DNA from: SURF-21 sp964462595
GTDB lineage: Bacteria; Actinomycetota; Geothermincolia; Geothermincolales; RBG-13-55-18
Length of the DNA stretch: 64,000 nucleotides
Assembly (NCBI GenBank): GCA_964462595.1
Contig: CAYWXM010000063.1
Location: 1-64,000, forward strand
Direction of reading: 5' to 3'
Shown: positions 43,247-51,139 of the stretch, piece by piece
How positions within the stretch are numbered: position 1 is the stretch's first letter
Layout: every line of letters starts with the position of its first letter
Translations under genes and position numbers: made by a program
The notes under the pieces: generated by a model
The model's database searches: none
Told to the model about the DNA's origin: nothing
What the model saw: only the letters and a program-made list of their open reading frames with translations

Positions 43247-44062
43247 TCACCGCGCTTGCGGGACGTGCAGGTCACCGGAGGCCAGAACGACCGTTCTGCC
43301 CCCCACCTCGAGCATCGCGTTGCCGGCGTCGTCAACCCCCAGCATAACACCCTCGACCCCCGCCCCCCCGAGGCCGGTCTCGCCCACCACGGCGTAGGGC
43401 GGGTCCACCCTCACCGTCTCCCCCAGGTAGGCGAGGTTGGCGCGGTATTCGACCATCCACTCCCCGCGGGAGCGGCCCCAATGCGCTTCCAGCTGGCGCA
43501 GCGTCCCGCTCAAGAGCTCCTCTGGGTCCCATATCTTCCCCTCCTCGATAAGAAGGGAGGTGGGCGCCAGCTTGGACGCCAGGTCCAGCTCCCCGGGAAG
43601 ATAGCCGACGTTCAAACCCAGGCCGACGATGACCGCTACCGCCCCGCCGGCTTGAAGCGAGCCCGGCGGCGCGCCCCTCGCATGGTAGGATTCCGATAGA
43701 ATGCCCCCCACCTTCCTGCGCCCGTACACCAGGTCGTTCGGCCACTTGAAACGCGGCCCCTCTCCCCCCGCGGCGACGATGGCCGCCCGCGCCGACAAGG
43801 CGACCAGAACGGAAGGTTCAGGGCCGCCCGCGCCGCCGAGGACCAGGCTGACCATGAGGCTCTTGCCCGGGAGGTCGAGCCAGGTGCGCCCCATCCTGCC
43901 CCTGCCTCCCGTCTGGTGCCGGGCCAGGACCACCAGCCCCGGCGAGGCGCCCGCGTCGAGCAGCCTCCTCGCCTCCAGGTTGGTCGAATCGATACTCTCG
44001 TATCTGCGTATGTCCCAGGCGTGCGGCCGCCGGCCACCCTCGCTCTGCCCGCTTTCCCGCAT
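43247..44062 (-). CDS. birA: Biotin--[acetyl-CoA carboxylase] ligase
   Basis: 271 residues, GGGGGTAAC before the ATG. Ligase core: YESIDSTNLEARRLLDAG, then biotin/ATP loop ARHQTGGRGRMGRTW, then KWPNDLVYGRRKVGGILSES and VIVGLGLNVGYLPGEL. The C-terminal SH3-like part ends with VGGRTVVLASGDLHV. The N-terminal winged-helix repressor domain is absent, so it is a monofunctional ligase and cannot itself be the biotin repressor. It attaches biotin to the lysine in EVMKLFN of the carboxyltransferase/BCCP protein at 44974. It is divergent from bioY. Confidence 0.93.
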   Translation of the reverse strand: MRESGQSEGGRRPHAWDIRRYESIDSTNLEARRLLDAGASPGLVVLARHQTGGRGRMGRTWLDLPGKSLMVSLVLGGAGGPEPSVLVALSARAAIVAAGGEGPRFKWPNDLVYGRRKVGGILSESYHARGAPPGSLQAGGAVAVIVGLGLNVGYLPGELDLASKLAPTSLLIEEGKIWDPEELLSGTLRQLEAHWGRSRGEWMVEYRANLAYLGETVRVDPPYAVVGETGLGGAGVEGVMLGVDDAGNAMLEVGGRTVVLASGDLHVPQAR

Positions 44063-44176
44063 CGATGTTACCCCCGCATTGCGCTCGTCTTATATACAGA
44101 TATGTTAACAGCACGGGGCTGCCGAACCCAAGCGTTAAAACCTTCACTCTTACTAAACTTAAAACTCCGTTTTTCC

Positions 44177-44214
44177 TTGACAAAGCGGTTTGTTTACTAT
44201 AGAAATAAAACAAA
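44177..44214 (+). promoter_or_regulatory. bioY promoter with overlapping inverted repeat
   Basis: TTGACA (44177-44182) is a perfect -35 box. The -10 is TAGAAA (44200-44205, 17-base spacer) or TATAGA (15). TTTGTTT (44189-44195) and AAACAAA (44208-44214) form a perfect 7-bp inverted repeat around the -10 box, a likely operator for a biotin-responsive repressor. Confidence 0.55.
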
Positions 44215-44232
44215 ATCCAAGGGGGAACGTCT

Positions 44233-44838
44233 ATGTACCCGCAAAACACGATCCGGATCGCGGAGAGAGCTATCCCGGAAGAGGGAAGGATGCTGGCTGG
44301 CGCCGTGCTCTTCGCCGCCCTGACAGGCATCGGCGCGTTGGTGCGCATCCCGACCTCTCCGGTTCCCGTAACCATGCAGGTCCTCTTCGTGCTGCTTTCA
44401 GGAATAGCGCTGGGGCCGTTCTGGGGGGCTTCCAGCCAGCTCATATACCTGTGCATGGGGCTGTGCGGGGCTCCCTTCTTCGCCGCCCCGCCATATGCCG
44501 GCCCGGCCGTGCTCTTCGGGCCCACGGCCGGCTACCTCTGGGGCTTCGTCGCGGCCGCGGGAATCTCCGGCTGGGTAAGCAGGTCGCTGGCGTCACGCCT
44601 GCGCCCGCGGACGATCGTCTCGGGCCTGGCCTATCTCTGCGCCGCCACGGCGGGCCTTGCTTCCATCTATGTCATGGGTACCGCCTGGCTCGGTGCCTGG
44701 TTAAGCCTGCACGGCGCAAACGCCTCCGCATCTTTCGAGTTGGGCGTGAAGCCCTTCCTGCCGGCGGACCTGCTCAAGGCGGCTGCGGCTGCTTTTCTGG
44801 CGGGCATGGTTCCAGGCAGGCGCCCCCAGCAGTTATGA
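44233..44838 (+). CDS. bioY: Biotin transporter substrate-binding component BioY
   Basis: 201 residues. Six hydrophobic segments; family motifs VRIPTSPVPVTMQVLFVLLS and GPTAGYLWGFVAAA, with the glycine-rich cavity GALGPxxGxxSQ (here GIALGPFWGASSQLIYL) and a C-terminal FLPADLLKAAAAAFLAG. BioY is the S-component of ECF transporters, with high biotin affinity. No ECF ATPase or T component is next to it, so it must share a housekeeping module or work alone. Placement between birA and the biotin carboxylase genes fits cofactor supply for them. Confidence 0.93.
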   Translation: MYPQNTIRIAERAIPEEGRMLAGAVLFAALTGIGALVRIPTSPVPVTMQVLFVLLSGIALGPFWGASSQLIYLCMGLCGAPFFAAPPYAGPAVLFGPTAGYLWGFVAAAGISGWVSRSLASRLRPRTIVSGLAYLCAATAGLASIYVMGTAWLGAWLSLHGANASASFELGVKPFLPADLLKAAAAAFLAGMVPGRRPQQL

Positions 44839-44973
44839 TAGAAAGAAAGCGCGGAGTCCGGCGTCGCCGGGCTCGGAGTATGGTTAAATTCTAAGGCAGG
44901 GGCGCTTCCGCACCCCGGGCAAGAGATAGTTTCGGAACCTGGGATGAACCGCACCACAGATAAAGAGGTGGCT

Positions 44974-46821
44974 ATGGACAAGAAAAAGGTTCGCATCGGC
45001 ATAACCGACACCACCCTGAGGGACGCGCACCAGTCTTTGTGGGCAACCCGCATGCGGCTGTCGGATATACTGCCCATCGCGGAACGCATAGACGAGATAG
45101 GCTATCACTCCGTGGAGGTATGGGGCGGAGCCACCTTCGACGTGTGCATGCGTTACCTCAACGAGGACCCGTGGGACCGTCTGCACCGCCTGCGCGAGAA
45201 GTTTAAGCATACCAAGCTGCAGATGCTGCTGCGCGGCCAGAATCTGGTGGCCTACCGCAACTTCGCCGATGACCTGGTGGAGGAGTTCATCAAGCGTACG
45301 GTGGCCGGGGGTATGGACATCATCCGCATCTTCGACGCCCTCAACGACACCCGCAACATGCAGAAATCAATAGAGGTGACCAAGCGGGAGGGGGCACACG
45401 CGCAGGGCACCATATGCTATACCGTCAGCCCGGTCCACGGCATGGACCATTTCGTGGATACGGCCAGGACGCTGGTGGAGATGGGGGCCGATTCCATATG
45501 CATAAAGGACATGTCGGGCATACTGGCGCCGTACATATCCTACGAGCTGGTAAAGCGCCTCAAGGAAACGGTGGAGGTCCCCATCCAGCTCCATTCGCAT
45601 GCCTCGACGGGCATGGCCTCGACGTCTTACATAAAGGGCATCGAGGCGGGCGCCGACGTGGTGGATTGCGCGGTCGCCCCCCTGGCCCTGTACACCAGCC
45701 AGCCAGCGGTGGAGAGCATGGTCGCCACCTTCCAGGGCACCCCTTACGAACTGGACCTGGACTTCAACGCCATCCGCGACGTCAGCGAATACCTGGAGGT
45801 GGTAGCCAAGAACCGCAAGCTGATGGGACTGGAGCAGCCGCTCATCGACGTCACCGTCATATCCCACCAGATCCCGGGTGGCATGGCCACCAACCTCATC
45901 GCACAACTGGAACAGCAGAACGCCCTCGACCGCATGGAGGAGGTGCTGGAGGAAATACCCGCCGTGCGCAAGGACATGGGTTACCCTCCCCTGGTCACCC
46001 CCACCAGCCAGCTGGTGGGCACCCAGGCCGTCTTCAATGTGCTGCTCGGCGAGAGGTACAAGATCATCCCCCGCGAGATAGAGAAGTACGTCAAGGGGTA
46101 TTACGGGAGGCCGGCGGGGCCCATAGGCGAGGAGCTGAAGAAGAAGGCCCTCAAGGGAGAGGAGCCCATAACCTGCCGCCCCGCCGATATGCTCGAGCCC
46201 GAGATGCCCAAGGCCAAACGCGATCTCGATCCCAGCCTGGTGGAGAAAGAAGAGGATTACGTCTCCTACGCCATCTTCCCCGACATCGCCCTCAAGTTCT
46301 TCCAGTGGAGGAAAAACCCCATGATCCACGAGGAGGATGCACCGCAGAAACAGATGGAGAAGAGAGAACGCACTCTCGTGGATGGCAGCGCCATCGAGGA
46401 CCTGGCCGAGAGCCTTTCCTCCATGGTGAGCGAGGGAGTATCGCAGGCCCTGCAGGGCATGACCATCACCGTGAGCCTGGGCGGGACGGCTTCGGGCGAG
46501 GCGCTCGGGATCACATCACCATCCACGATGGTACGCGGGGTCGCAACAGAGAAGGCGGCCAGGAACAACCTGGGCCTGGTCCAGGTGCGCTCTCCCATGG
46601 TGGGCACTTACTATTCCACCCCTTCCCCGGGAGCCGCTCCTTATGTGGAGGAGGGGGACGAGGTCGAGGAGGGACAGACGCTCTGCCTCATCGAGGTGAT
46701 GAAGCTCTTCAACGAGATACCCTCGCCGACCGCGGGCCGCGTCAGCCACATCCTGGCGAAACACGGCGCCGGGGTGGAATACGACGAAGTGGTCATGGAA
46801 ATCGAACCCCTGGGGGGTTAG
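44974..46821 (+). CDS. Carboxyltransferase (pyruvate carboxylase subunit B / 5S type) with C-terminal biotinyl domain
   Basis: 615 residues from ATG 44974 (GAGGTGG before it). The N-terminal DRE-TIM barrel of pyruvate/oxaloacetate carboxyltransferases: GITDTTLRDAHQSLWATRM, VEVWGGATFDVCMRYLNEDP, LLRGQNLVAYRNFADD, and IKDMSGILAPY with HSHASTGMAS (metal ligands). The conserved PYC_OADA domain follows. The last 75 residues are a biotinyl domain (VRSPMVGTYYSTPSPGAAP, with CLIEVMKLFNEIPSP; the Lys is biotinylated) that looks more AccB-like. With the next gene it would form a two-subunit pyruvate carboxylase or a transcarboxylase. It could supply oxaloacetate and hence fumarate. Confidence 0.9.
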   Translation: MDKKKVRIGITDTTLRDAHQSLWATRMRLSDILPIAERIDEIGYHSVEVWGGATFDVCMRYLNEDPWDRLHRLREKFKHTKLQMLLRGQNLVAYRNFADDLVEEFIKRTVAGGMDIIRIFDALNDTRNMQKSIEVTKREGAHAQGTICYTVSPVHGMDHFVDTARTLVEMGADSICIKDMSGILAPYISYELVKRLKETVEVPIQLHSHASTGMASTSYIKGIEAGADVVDCAVAPLALYTSQPAVESMVATFQGTPYELDLDFNAIRDVSEYLEVVAKNRKLMGLEQPLIDVTVISHQIPGGMATNLIAQLEQQNALDRMEEVLEEIPAVRKDMGYPPLVTPTSQLVGTQAVFNVLLGERYKIIPREIEKYVKGYYGRPAGPIGEELKKKALKGEEPITCRPADMLEPEMPKAKRDLDPSLVEKEEDYVSYAIFPDIALKFFQWRKNPMIHEEDAPQKQMEKRERTLVDGSAIEDLAESLSSMVSEGVSQALQGMTITVSLGGTASGEALGITSPSTMVRGVATEKAARNNLGLVQVRSPMVGTYYSTPSPGAAPYVEEGDEVEEGQTLCLIEVMKLFNEIPSPTAGRVSHILAKHGAGVEYDEVVMEIEPLGG

Positions 46822-46824
46822 GAC

Positions 46825-48165
46825 TTGTTCAAGCGCGTACTCATAGCGAACCGCGGCGAGATCGCCCTGCGCATCCTGCGCGCCTGCCGCCTGCTGGGGC
46901 TGGAGACGGTGGGCGTATACTCCAAGGCGGACGCGGACGCCCTGCACCTGCGCTACGTGGACCACAGGATTTGCGTCGGGCCGCCCTCCAGCAGCGAATC
47001 CTACTTGAACATCCGCAATATCATCGGCGCGGCGGAGATAACCAAGGCCGATGCCGTCCATCCTGGTTACGGGTTCCTGGCCGAAAACGAGGAATTCGCG
47101 CGTGCCTGTGCCGATAACGGCCTGGTCTTCATCGGGCCGAAGGCCGAAGCCCTGGCCTTGATGGGCAACAAGGCCAGGGCCCGCGAGACCATGGCCGGCG
47201 CCGGGGTCCCCATCCTGCCCGGCGTGACCTCCGACAACATGGACGAATCGACGGCGCTCAAGGTAGCCGAGGACCTGGGTTACCCCGTGCTCATCAAGGC
47301 CTCCCTGGGCGGAGGGGGCAAGGGGATGCGGGTGGTCGCGGACCGTCAGGAGCTCATCCGTGCGCTACCCCTGGTGAAGACGGAAGCGCGCCATGCCTTC
47401 GGCTCCGAGGACATCTACCTGGAGAAGTTCCTGCGCAAGGCCAGGCACGTGGAGATACAGGTGATGGGAGACACGCACGGCAAGGTCGTCCACCTGGGCG
47501 AGAGGGAGTGTTCCATACAGAGGAGGAACCAGAAACTGGTGGAGGAAGCGCCCTCACCGGCGGTAACCCCGGAGCTGCGCGCCGCCATGGGAGAGGCGGC
47601 CGTCAAGGGCTCGGCGGCCATCGCCTACGATTCCGCGGGTACCATGGAGTTTCTCCTCGACGAGGAGGGACGATTCTATTTTATGGAGTTCAACGCCAGG
47701 ATACAGGTGGAACACCCCGTAACCGAGATGGTCACCGGTGTCGATCTCGTGAAACAACAGGTACAGAACGCCATGGGACAACCCATGCTCCTGGAGCAGG
47801 GAGATATCGGCGTTCGCGGACATGCGCTGGAGTGCCGCATCAACGCCGAGGATTACCGCCGCGATTTCCTTCCCTCACCCGGCATCATAGAGAAATGGGA
47901 AGTGCCGGGTGGCCCGCACGTGCGTGTGGACACCCACTGCTACCAGGGTTACCAGGTCTCCCCCAATTACGATTCCCTCCTTGCCAAGCTCATCGTCCGC
48001 GGCAGGGACCGCGCCGAAGCGCTGCGCGCCATGGAACAGGCCCTGCAGGAATTCGAGATCGTGGGCGTGGAGACGCTCATACCTTTCCACCTTCGCCTGC
48101 TCTCCAATCCCGATTTCATCGCCGGCGACTATCACACCCGCTGGGTGGAACAGGACATGCCCTAG
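46825..48165 (+). CDS. Biotin carboxylase subunit
   Basis: 446 residues from a TTG start three bases after the preceding stop. ATP-grasp biotin carboxylase: LIANRGEIALRILRACRLLG, DADALHLRYVDHRICVG, VHPGYGFLAENEEFARAC, VLIKASLGGGGKGMRVV (glycine-rich loop), KFLRKARHVEIQVMGD, then FMEFNARIQVEHPVTEMVTG and GHALECRINAEDYRRDFLPS. Catalytic lysine, glutamates and arginine are in place. It carboxylates the biotin on the preceding protein with ATP and bicarbonate. The pair resembles the archaeal/Aquifex PycA-PycB arrangement; an acyl-CoA carboxylase role would need another carboxyltransferase, not seen here. Confidence 0.94.
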   Translation: MFKRVLIANRGEIALRILRACRLLGLETVGVYSKADADALHLRYVDHRICVGPPSSSESYLNIRNIIGAAEITKADAVHPGYGFLAENEEFARACADNGLVFIGPKAEALALMGNKARARETMAGAGVPILPGVTSDNMDESTALKVAEDLGYPVLIKASLGGGGKGMRVVADRQELIRALPLVKTEARHAFGSEDIYLEKFLRKARHVEIQVMGDTHGKVVHLGERECSIQRRNQKLVEEAPSPAVTPELRAAMGEAAVKGSAAIAYDSAGTMEFLLDEEGRFYFMEFNARIQVEHPVTEMVTGVDLVKQQVQNAMGQPMLLEQGDIGVRGHALECRINAEDYRRDFLPSPGIIEKWEVPGGPHVRVDTHCYQGYQVSPNYDSLLAKLIVRGRDRAEALRAMEQALQEFEIVGVETLIPFHLRLLSNPDFIAGDYHTRWVEQDMP

Positions 48166-48178
48166 GACCATCCCCTCA

Positions 48179-49081
48179 TTATACGGTGTGGCTGGGCTCC
48201 TCCACTCCCGCCTCCGCGAGGCCGCGGCGCAGCACCATGGCACCCGCGGCGATGATCAGTAAGCCTCCTACCAGGTCCTGCCAGCCGGGGTTCTCCCCCA
48301 GGAATATGGCGCCGAATACCACGGCGCTCAGGGGCTCGAGGTATGCGATTATCCCCACGTGCTGAGCCTTTACCTTCTTCACCGCGTAGATGAAAACGAG
48401 GCCTCCGAACGCCGTATGCACGGTACCCAGGATGATGAGCGAGACCCATCCCCCGGTGGATACCGGGAAGTCCCTGAACGCGCAGAAGGGAAGGAGGACG
48501 GCCGCGTTCACGGCCGTCTGATAGAAAGTGACGGTGAGAGCGGGCATATCCTCCCGAAGTTTCTTCAGGATGATGAGCAGGAACGCGTAGGAGATCGCGG
48601 CGATCAAGGCATAGAATATGCCGATGCCGCTCAGGCCCTCCTCCCCGCTTGGCCCGGTCAGGGAGATGAGATACATGCCGGCGAGCGCTATGAGCAGAGC
48701 AAGTGCAGTAATTCCCTCCAGCTTCTCCTTGAGCAGCAACACCGCGAGTGCCGCCACCATCACGGGCGCGAGGTAGGTTATGAACACCGCGTCGCCGATG
48801 GATAGATTGTTCATGGCCTTCATGAGCATGACCCAGTGGAAGCTCAGAACCGCCCCGCTCAAAACGAGGAGGACGGGGTGCTTCCCGGTGCCGAGCCTGT
48901 CCCGGTGATTGCCGGCGTAGATGACCACGGTGAGGAAACAGAGACTGATGACGGCGCGCATGAACACCACGAACTGCTCCTGCCCCGGCAGGTCGATCCA
49001 TCTCAGGAACACGCCTACCGTGCCCCAGAGCACGGCGGCACCCGCGATCATGAAGTATTCTGCCTTTCCGCTGGACTGCAA
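48179..49081 (-). CDS. EamA/DMT-family transporter
   Basis: 300 residues, TTG start at 49081 with AGGAG five bases upstream. Ten hydrophobic helices in two EamA repeats: FMIAGAAVLWGTVGVFLRWI opens repeat one with AVISLCFLTVVIYAG, and GLSGIGIFYALIAAISYAFL opens repeat two. AYLEPLSAVVFGAIFLGENP is the typical ending of DMT exporters. Such carriers export amino acids or small metabolites. The gene is convergent with the biotin carboxylase gene (13-base gap). Substrate unknown. Confidence 0.88.
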   Translation of the reverse strand: MQSSGKAEYFMIAGAAVLWGTVGVFLRWIDLPGQEQFVVFMRAVISLCFLTVVIYAGNHRDRLGTGKHPVLLVLSGAVLSFHWVMLMKAMNNLSIGDAVFITYLAPVMVAALAVLLLKEKLEGITALALLIALAGMYLISLTGPSGEEGLSGIGIFYALIAAISYAFLLIILKKLREDMPALTVTFYQTAVNAAVLLPFCAFRDFPVSTGGWVSLIILGTVHTAFGGLVFIYAVKKVKAQHVGIIAYLEPLSAVVFGAIFLGENPGWQDLVGGLLIIAAGAMVLRRGLAEAGVEEPSHTV

Positions 49082-49306
49082 TCCTGCTCCTCTCTCCGTA
49101 AGGCAGGCGGGAAACCAGAGCGGCTCAAGCTATATTAATACCCGATGGACAGGAGAAATGCACGTGCAATCGGTGCCCGCGTCACCGCTGGTGAAAACAG
49201 GCTCGGCCCGCTCGCCTCGCGGCCGAAACCTGCCCGGGCGCCGGGTCGGTTTTCATCAGGCGCCGTCCCGGCGGCGCCTAAGCCCGGCGGTGCGTATCAA
49301 CCGCCT

Positions 49307-49992
49307 TCACGAGGTGCTTTTCATGGCCGGTGACTCGACCCGGGTCATGGCCTTCTCGCCCCTGACGGTCACGGTGAGGTCACCGTCTTCCGCCATCTCC
49401 CACTCACGCGTGGACGATTCCTTGCCCATGGCCATCTCGAAGAGCCCCTGCACCGTCCCCACCATGAGCAGGGGCATGCAGGCGTTCTCGAAGGTCACGG
49501 TGAGATAGTCGCGGTCGCCCTCGAACTGCACCCCGCGGGATAGAGATACATCGACCAGGGGTTGACTATCACCTGCGTGCGCCAGGGGTAGTCATCTCCC
49601 CTCTCCCGAAGGGTACTGAACTTGATCTCGCCGTATCCGTAAACCAGGCCCATCTCGTTCACCTGCAGGTTGTAATCCCTGCGCATCTCCACGAGTTCCT
49701 TCATCATGGAAGCGTTATCGAAGGTCTGCATGGCCTCTATCTCCTCGGGGAAACTCCGCTCGATATACTTCCGCACGTCCCGCCGCCTGCTCTCGGTGAC
49801 TATATGCCAGACGTCGGTACCTATGAGTTCCTCTATCCCCTTGAAGAGGCTGTCGATGATGGCCGATTCGTAGAAGACCAGGCGGTTGGAGGGAGACATG
49901 GCCAGGGATATGACGCCGTTATCCTCCCAGCGCTGCCCGACGCTGATCAACAGCGGGACGCCGCACTCGGGACAGACCTCTATTCCTGGCAC
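49307..49992 (-). pseudogene. Hypothetical protein interrupted by a frameshift
   Basis: Two abutting frames make one protein of about 228 residues. The N-terminal part starts at 49992 (GGAGA-like site) with MPGIEVCPECGVPLLIS, a single CxxC knuckle, and runs to VNPWSMYLYPAG. The C-terminal part resumes in another frame at QFEGDRDYLTVTFENACMPL and ends at 49307. The shift occurs at a GGGG run (around 49532-49536 on the plus-strand map): one extra G would restore PAGVQFEGD. So this is either a true inactivating deletion or a homopolymer sequencing error. I do not recognise the family; a repeat of hydrophobic strands and FKGIEELIG suggests a soluble sensor-like domain. Confidence 0.6.
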
Positions 49993-50224
49993 CGTCTCTC
50001 CTTTTATCCGCGGTCAATCCTTAATTATTATTCTCGCCCCGATCCCCCGTTTACTTGAGGCATGACGCTACCCGTCGCCTGGAGCGTCGCGGTTGCGGAG
50101 CGGCCAGGCCCGGGGGCGAAAAAGACGGCTGCGAGCCGGGGTCTGCGCGCGGATGGCCTGCGAGTGCTTGCGGTCCTGACACCATGTGTTCCCGGTGTCG
50201 CTCCGCTGCGGCCCCGAACCGCAG

Positions 50225-51115
50225 TCAGTCGAGCCCCTCTATCCACGCGGCCAGTTCCCTGCCTATGAGGTAAGGGTTGTCCTCCTGGATAAAATGGATG
50301 CCTTTCCCTGTGTACACCGCCTTGAGGTTTTTCAGGTTCTTCCGGCACCAGTCGACCATGGGCTCTTCGATGAGGAAACCGGGGCGGGCGTGGAAAAGCA
50401 GCTTGGGCAGGTTGGTTTCCTTCAGCCACTCAGCGTAGCGGGTCACAGCTTCCACGACATCGGCGGGCTCACCCGCGATGGGGATCTGGTTGGGCCAGCG
50501 CCAGAGGGGCTTGCGGCTGGGAGGGTCGAGATACGGTTCGCGGTAGTGGCCCATCTCCTCCTCGCTCAGCCGGCGTATTATGGAACTGGGGAGAATGCGC
50601 TCGACGAAGAAGTTCCTGTTCACGATGAGGTCCCACCCCACGTCGGGAGAGCGAAATCCCTGGAAGATCCTTCGCGCCGGCTCGGGCCAGTCCTCCCAGC
50701 CGGGCACGGGAGCGAGGATGGCCTCCATGAAGGCCAGGCCCCTCACGTTGTCCTCGTGGCGCATGGCGTAATAGAAACCCAGCGCGGAACCCCAATCGTG
50801 CACGACCAGGATGATATCCTCCAGGCGCAATTCCTCGATAAACCCCTCCAGGAACGCGAGGTGATCGAAGAAACCGTATTCGATATCCGGCTTGTCGGAT
50901 TTGCCCATGCCGATCAGGTCCGGGGCGATGCACCTGCTCGACCGCAATACGTGGGGGATGATGTTTCTCCACAGGTAGGAGGAAGTCGGGTTGCCGTGCA
51001 GGAACAGGACCGGCTTTCCCACACCTTCGTCCACGTAGTGCATCCTGGAGCCGCGCACCATGGCGTAATTCGGCTCGAATGGAAACTCCGCGGATATTTT
51101 GCCTTTCTCTCCCAT
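50225..51115 (-). CDS. Haloalkane dehalogenase-like alpha/beta hydrolase
   Basis: 296 residues with AGGAGG eight bases before the ATG. Haloalkane dehalogenase (HLD-II, LinB/DhaA-like) features: VLFLHGNPTSSYLWRNIIPH, where Asn after HG is the halide ligand; APDLIGMGKSDKPD; nucleophile Asp followed by Trp in LVVHDWGSALGFYYAMRH; and a catalytic His in GKGIHFIQEDNPYLIG. Catalytic acid, nucleophile and halide-stabilising Asn/Trp are all present, so hydrolytic dehalogenation of an alkyl halide is plausible. Some family members are epoxide hydrolases, but those use a different HGxP context. No other halogen-metabolism gene is adjacent. Confidence 0.85.
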   Translation of the reverse strand: MGEKGKISAEFPFEPNYAMVRGSRMHYVDEGVGKPVLFLHGNPTSSYLWRNIIPHVLRSSRCIAPDLIGMGKSDKPDIEYGFFDHLAFLEGFIEELRLEDIILVVHDWGSALGFYYAMRHEDNVRGLAFMEAILAPVPGWEDWPEPARRIFQGFRSPDVGWDLIVNRNFFVERILPSSIIRRLSEEEMGHYREPYLDPPSRKPLWRWPNQIPIAGEPADVVEAVTRYAEWLKETNLPKLLFHARPGFLIEEPMVDWCRKNLKNLKAVYTGKGIHFIQEDNPYLIGRELAAWIEGLD

Positions 51116-51139
51116 CCTGTGATCCTCCTCTCTCCGGAC

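Noticed and set aside
45414..47117. 567-codon plus-strand frame over the carboxyltransferase
   Set aside because: Out of frame with a fully motif-bearing biotin protein; Arg/Gly/Pro-rich composition.
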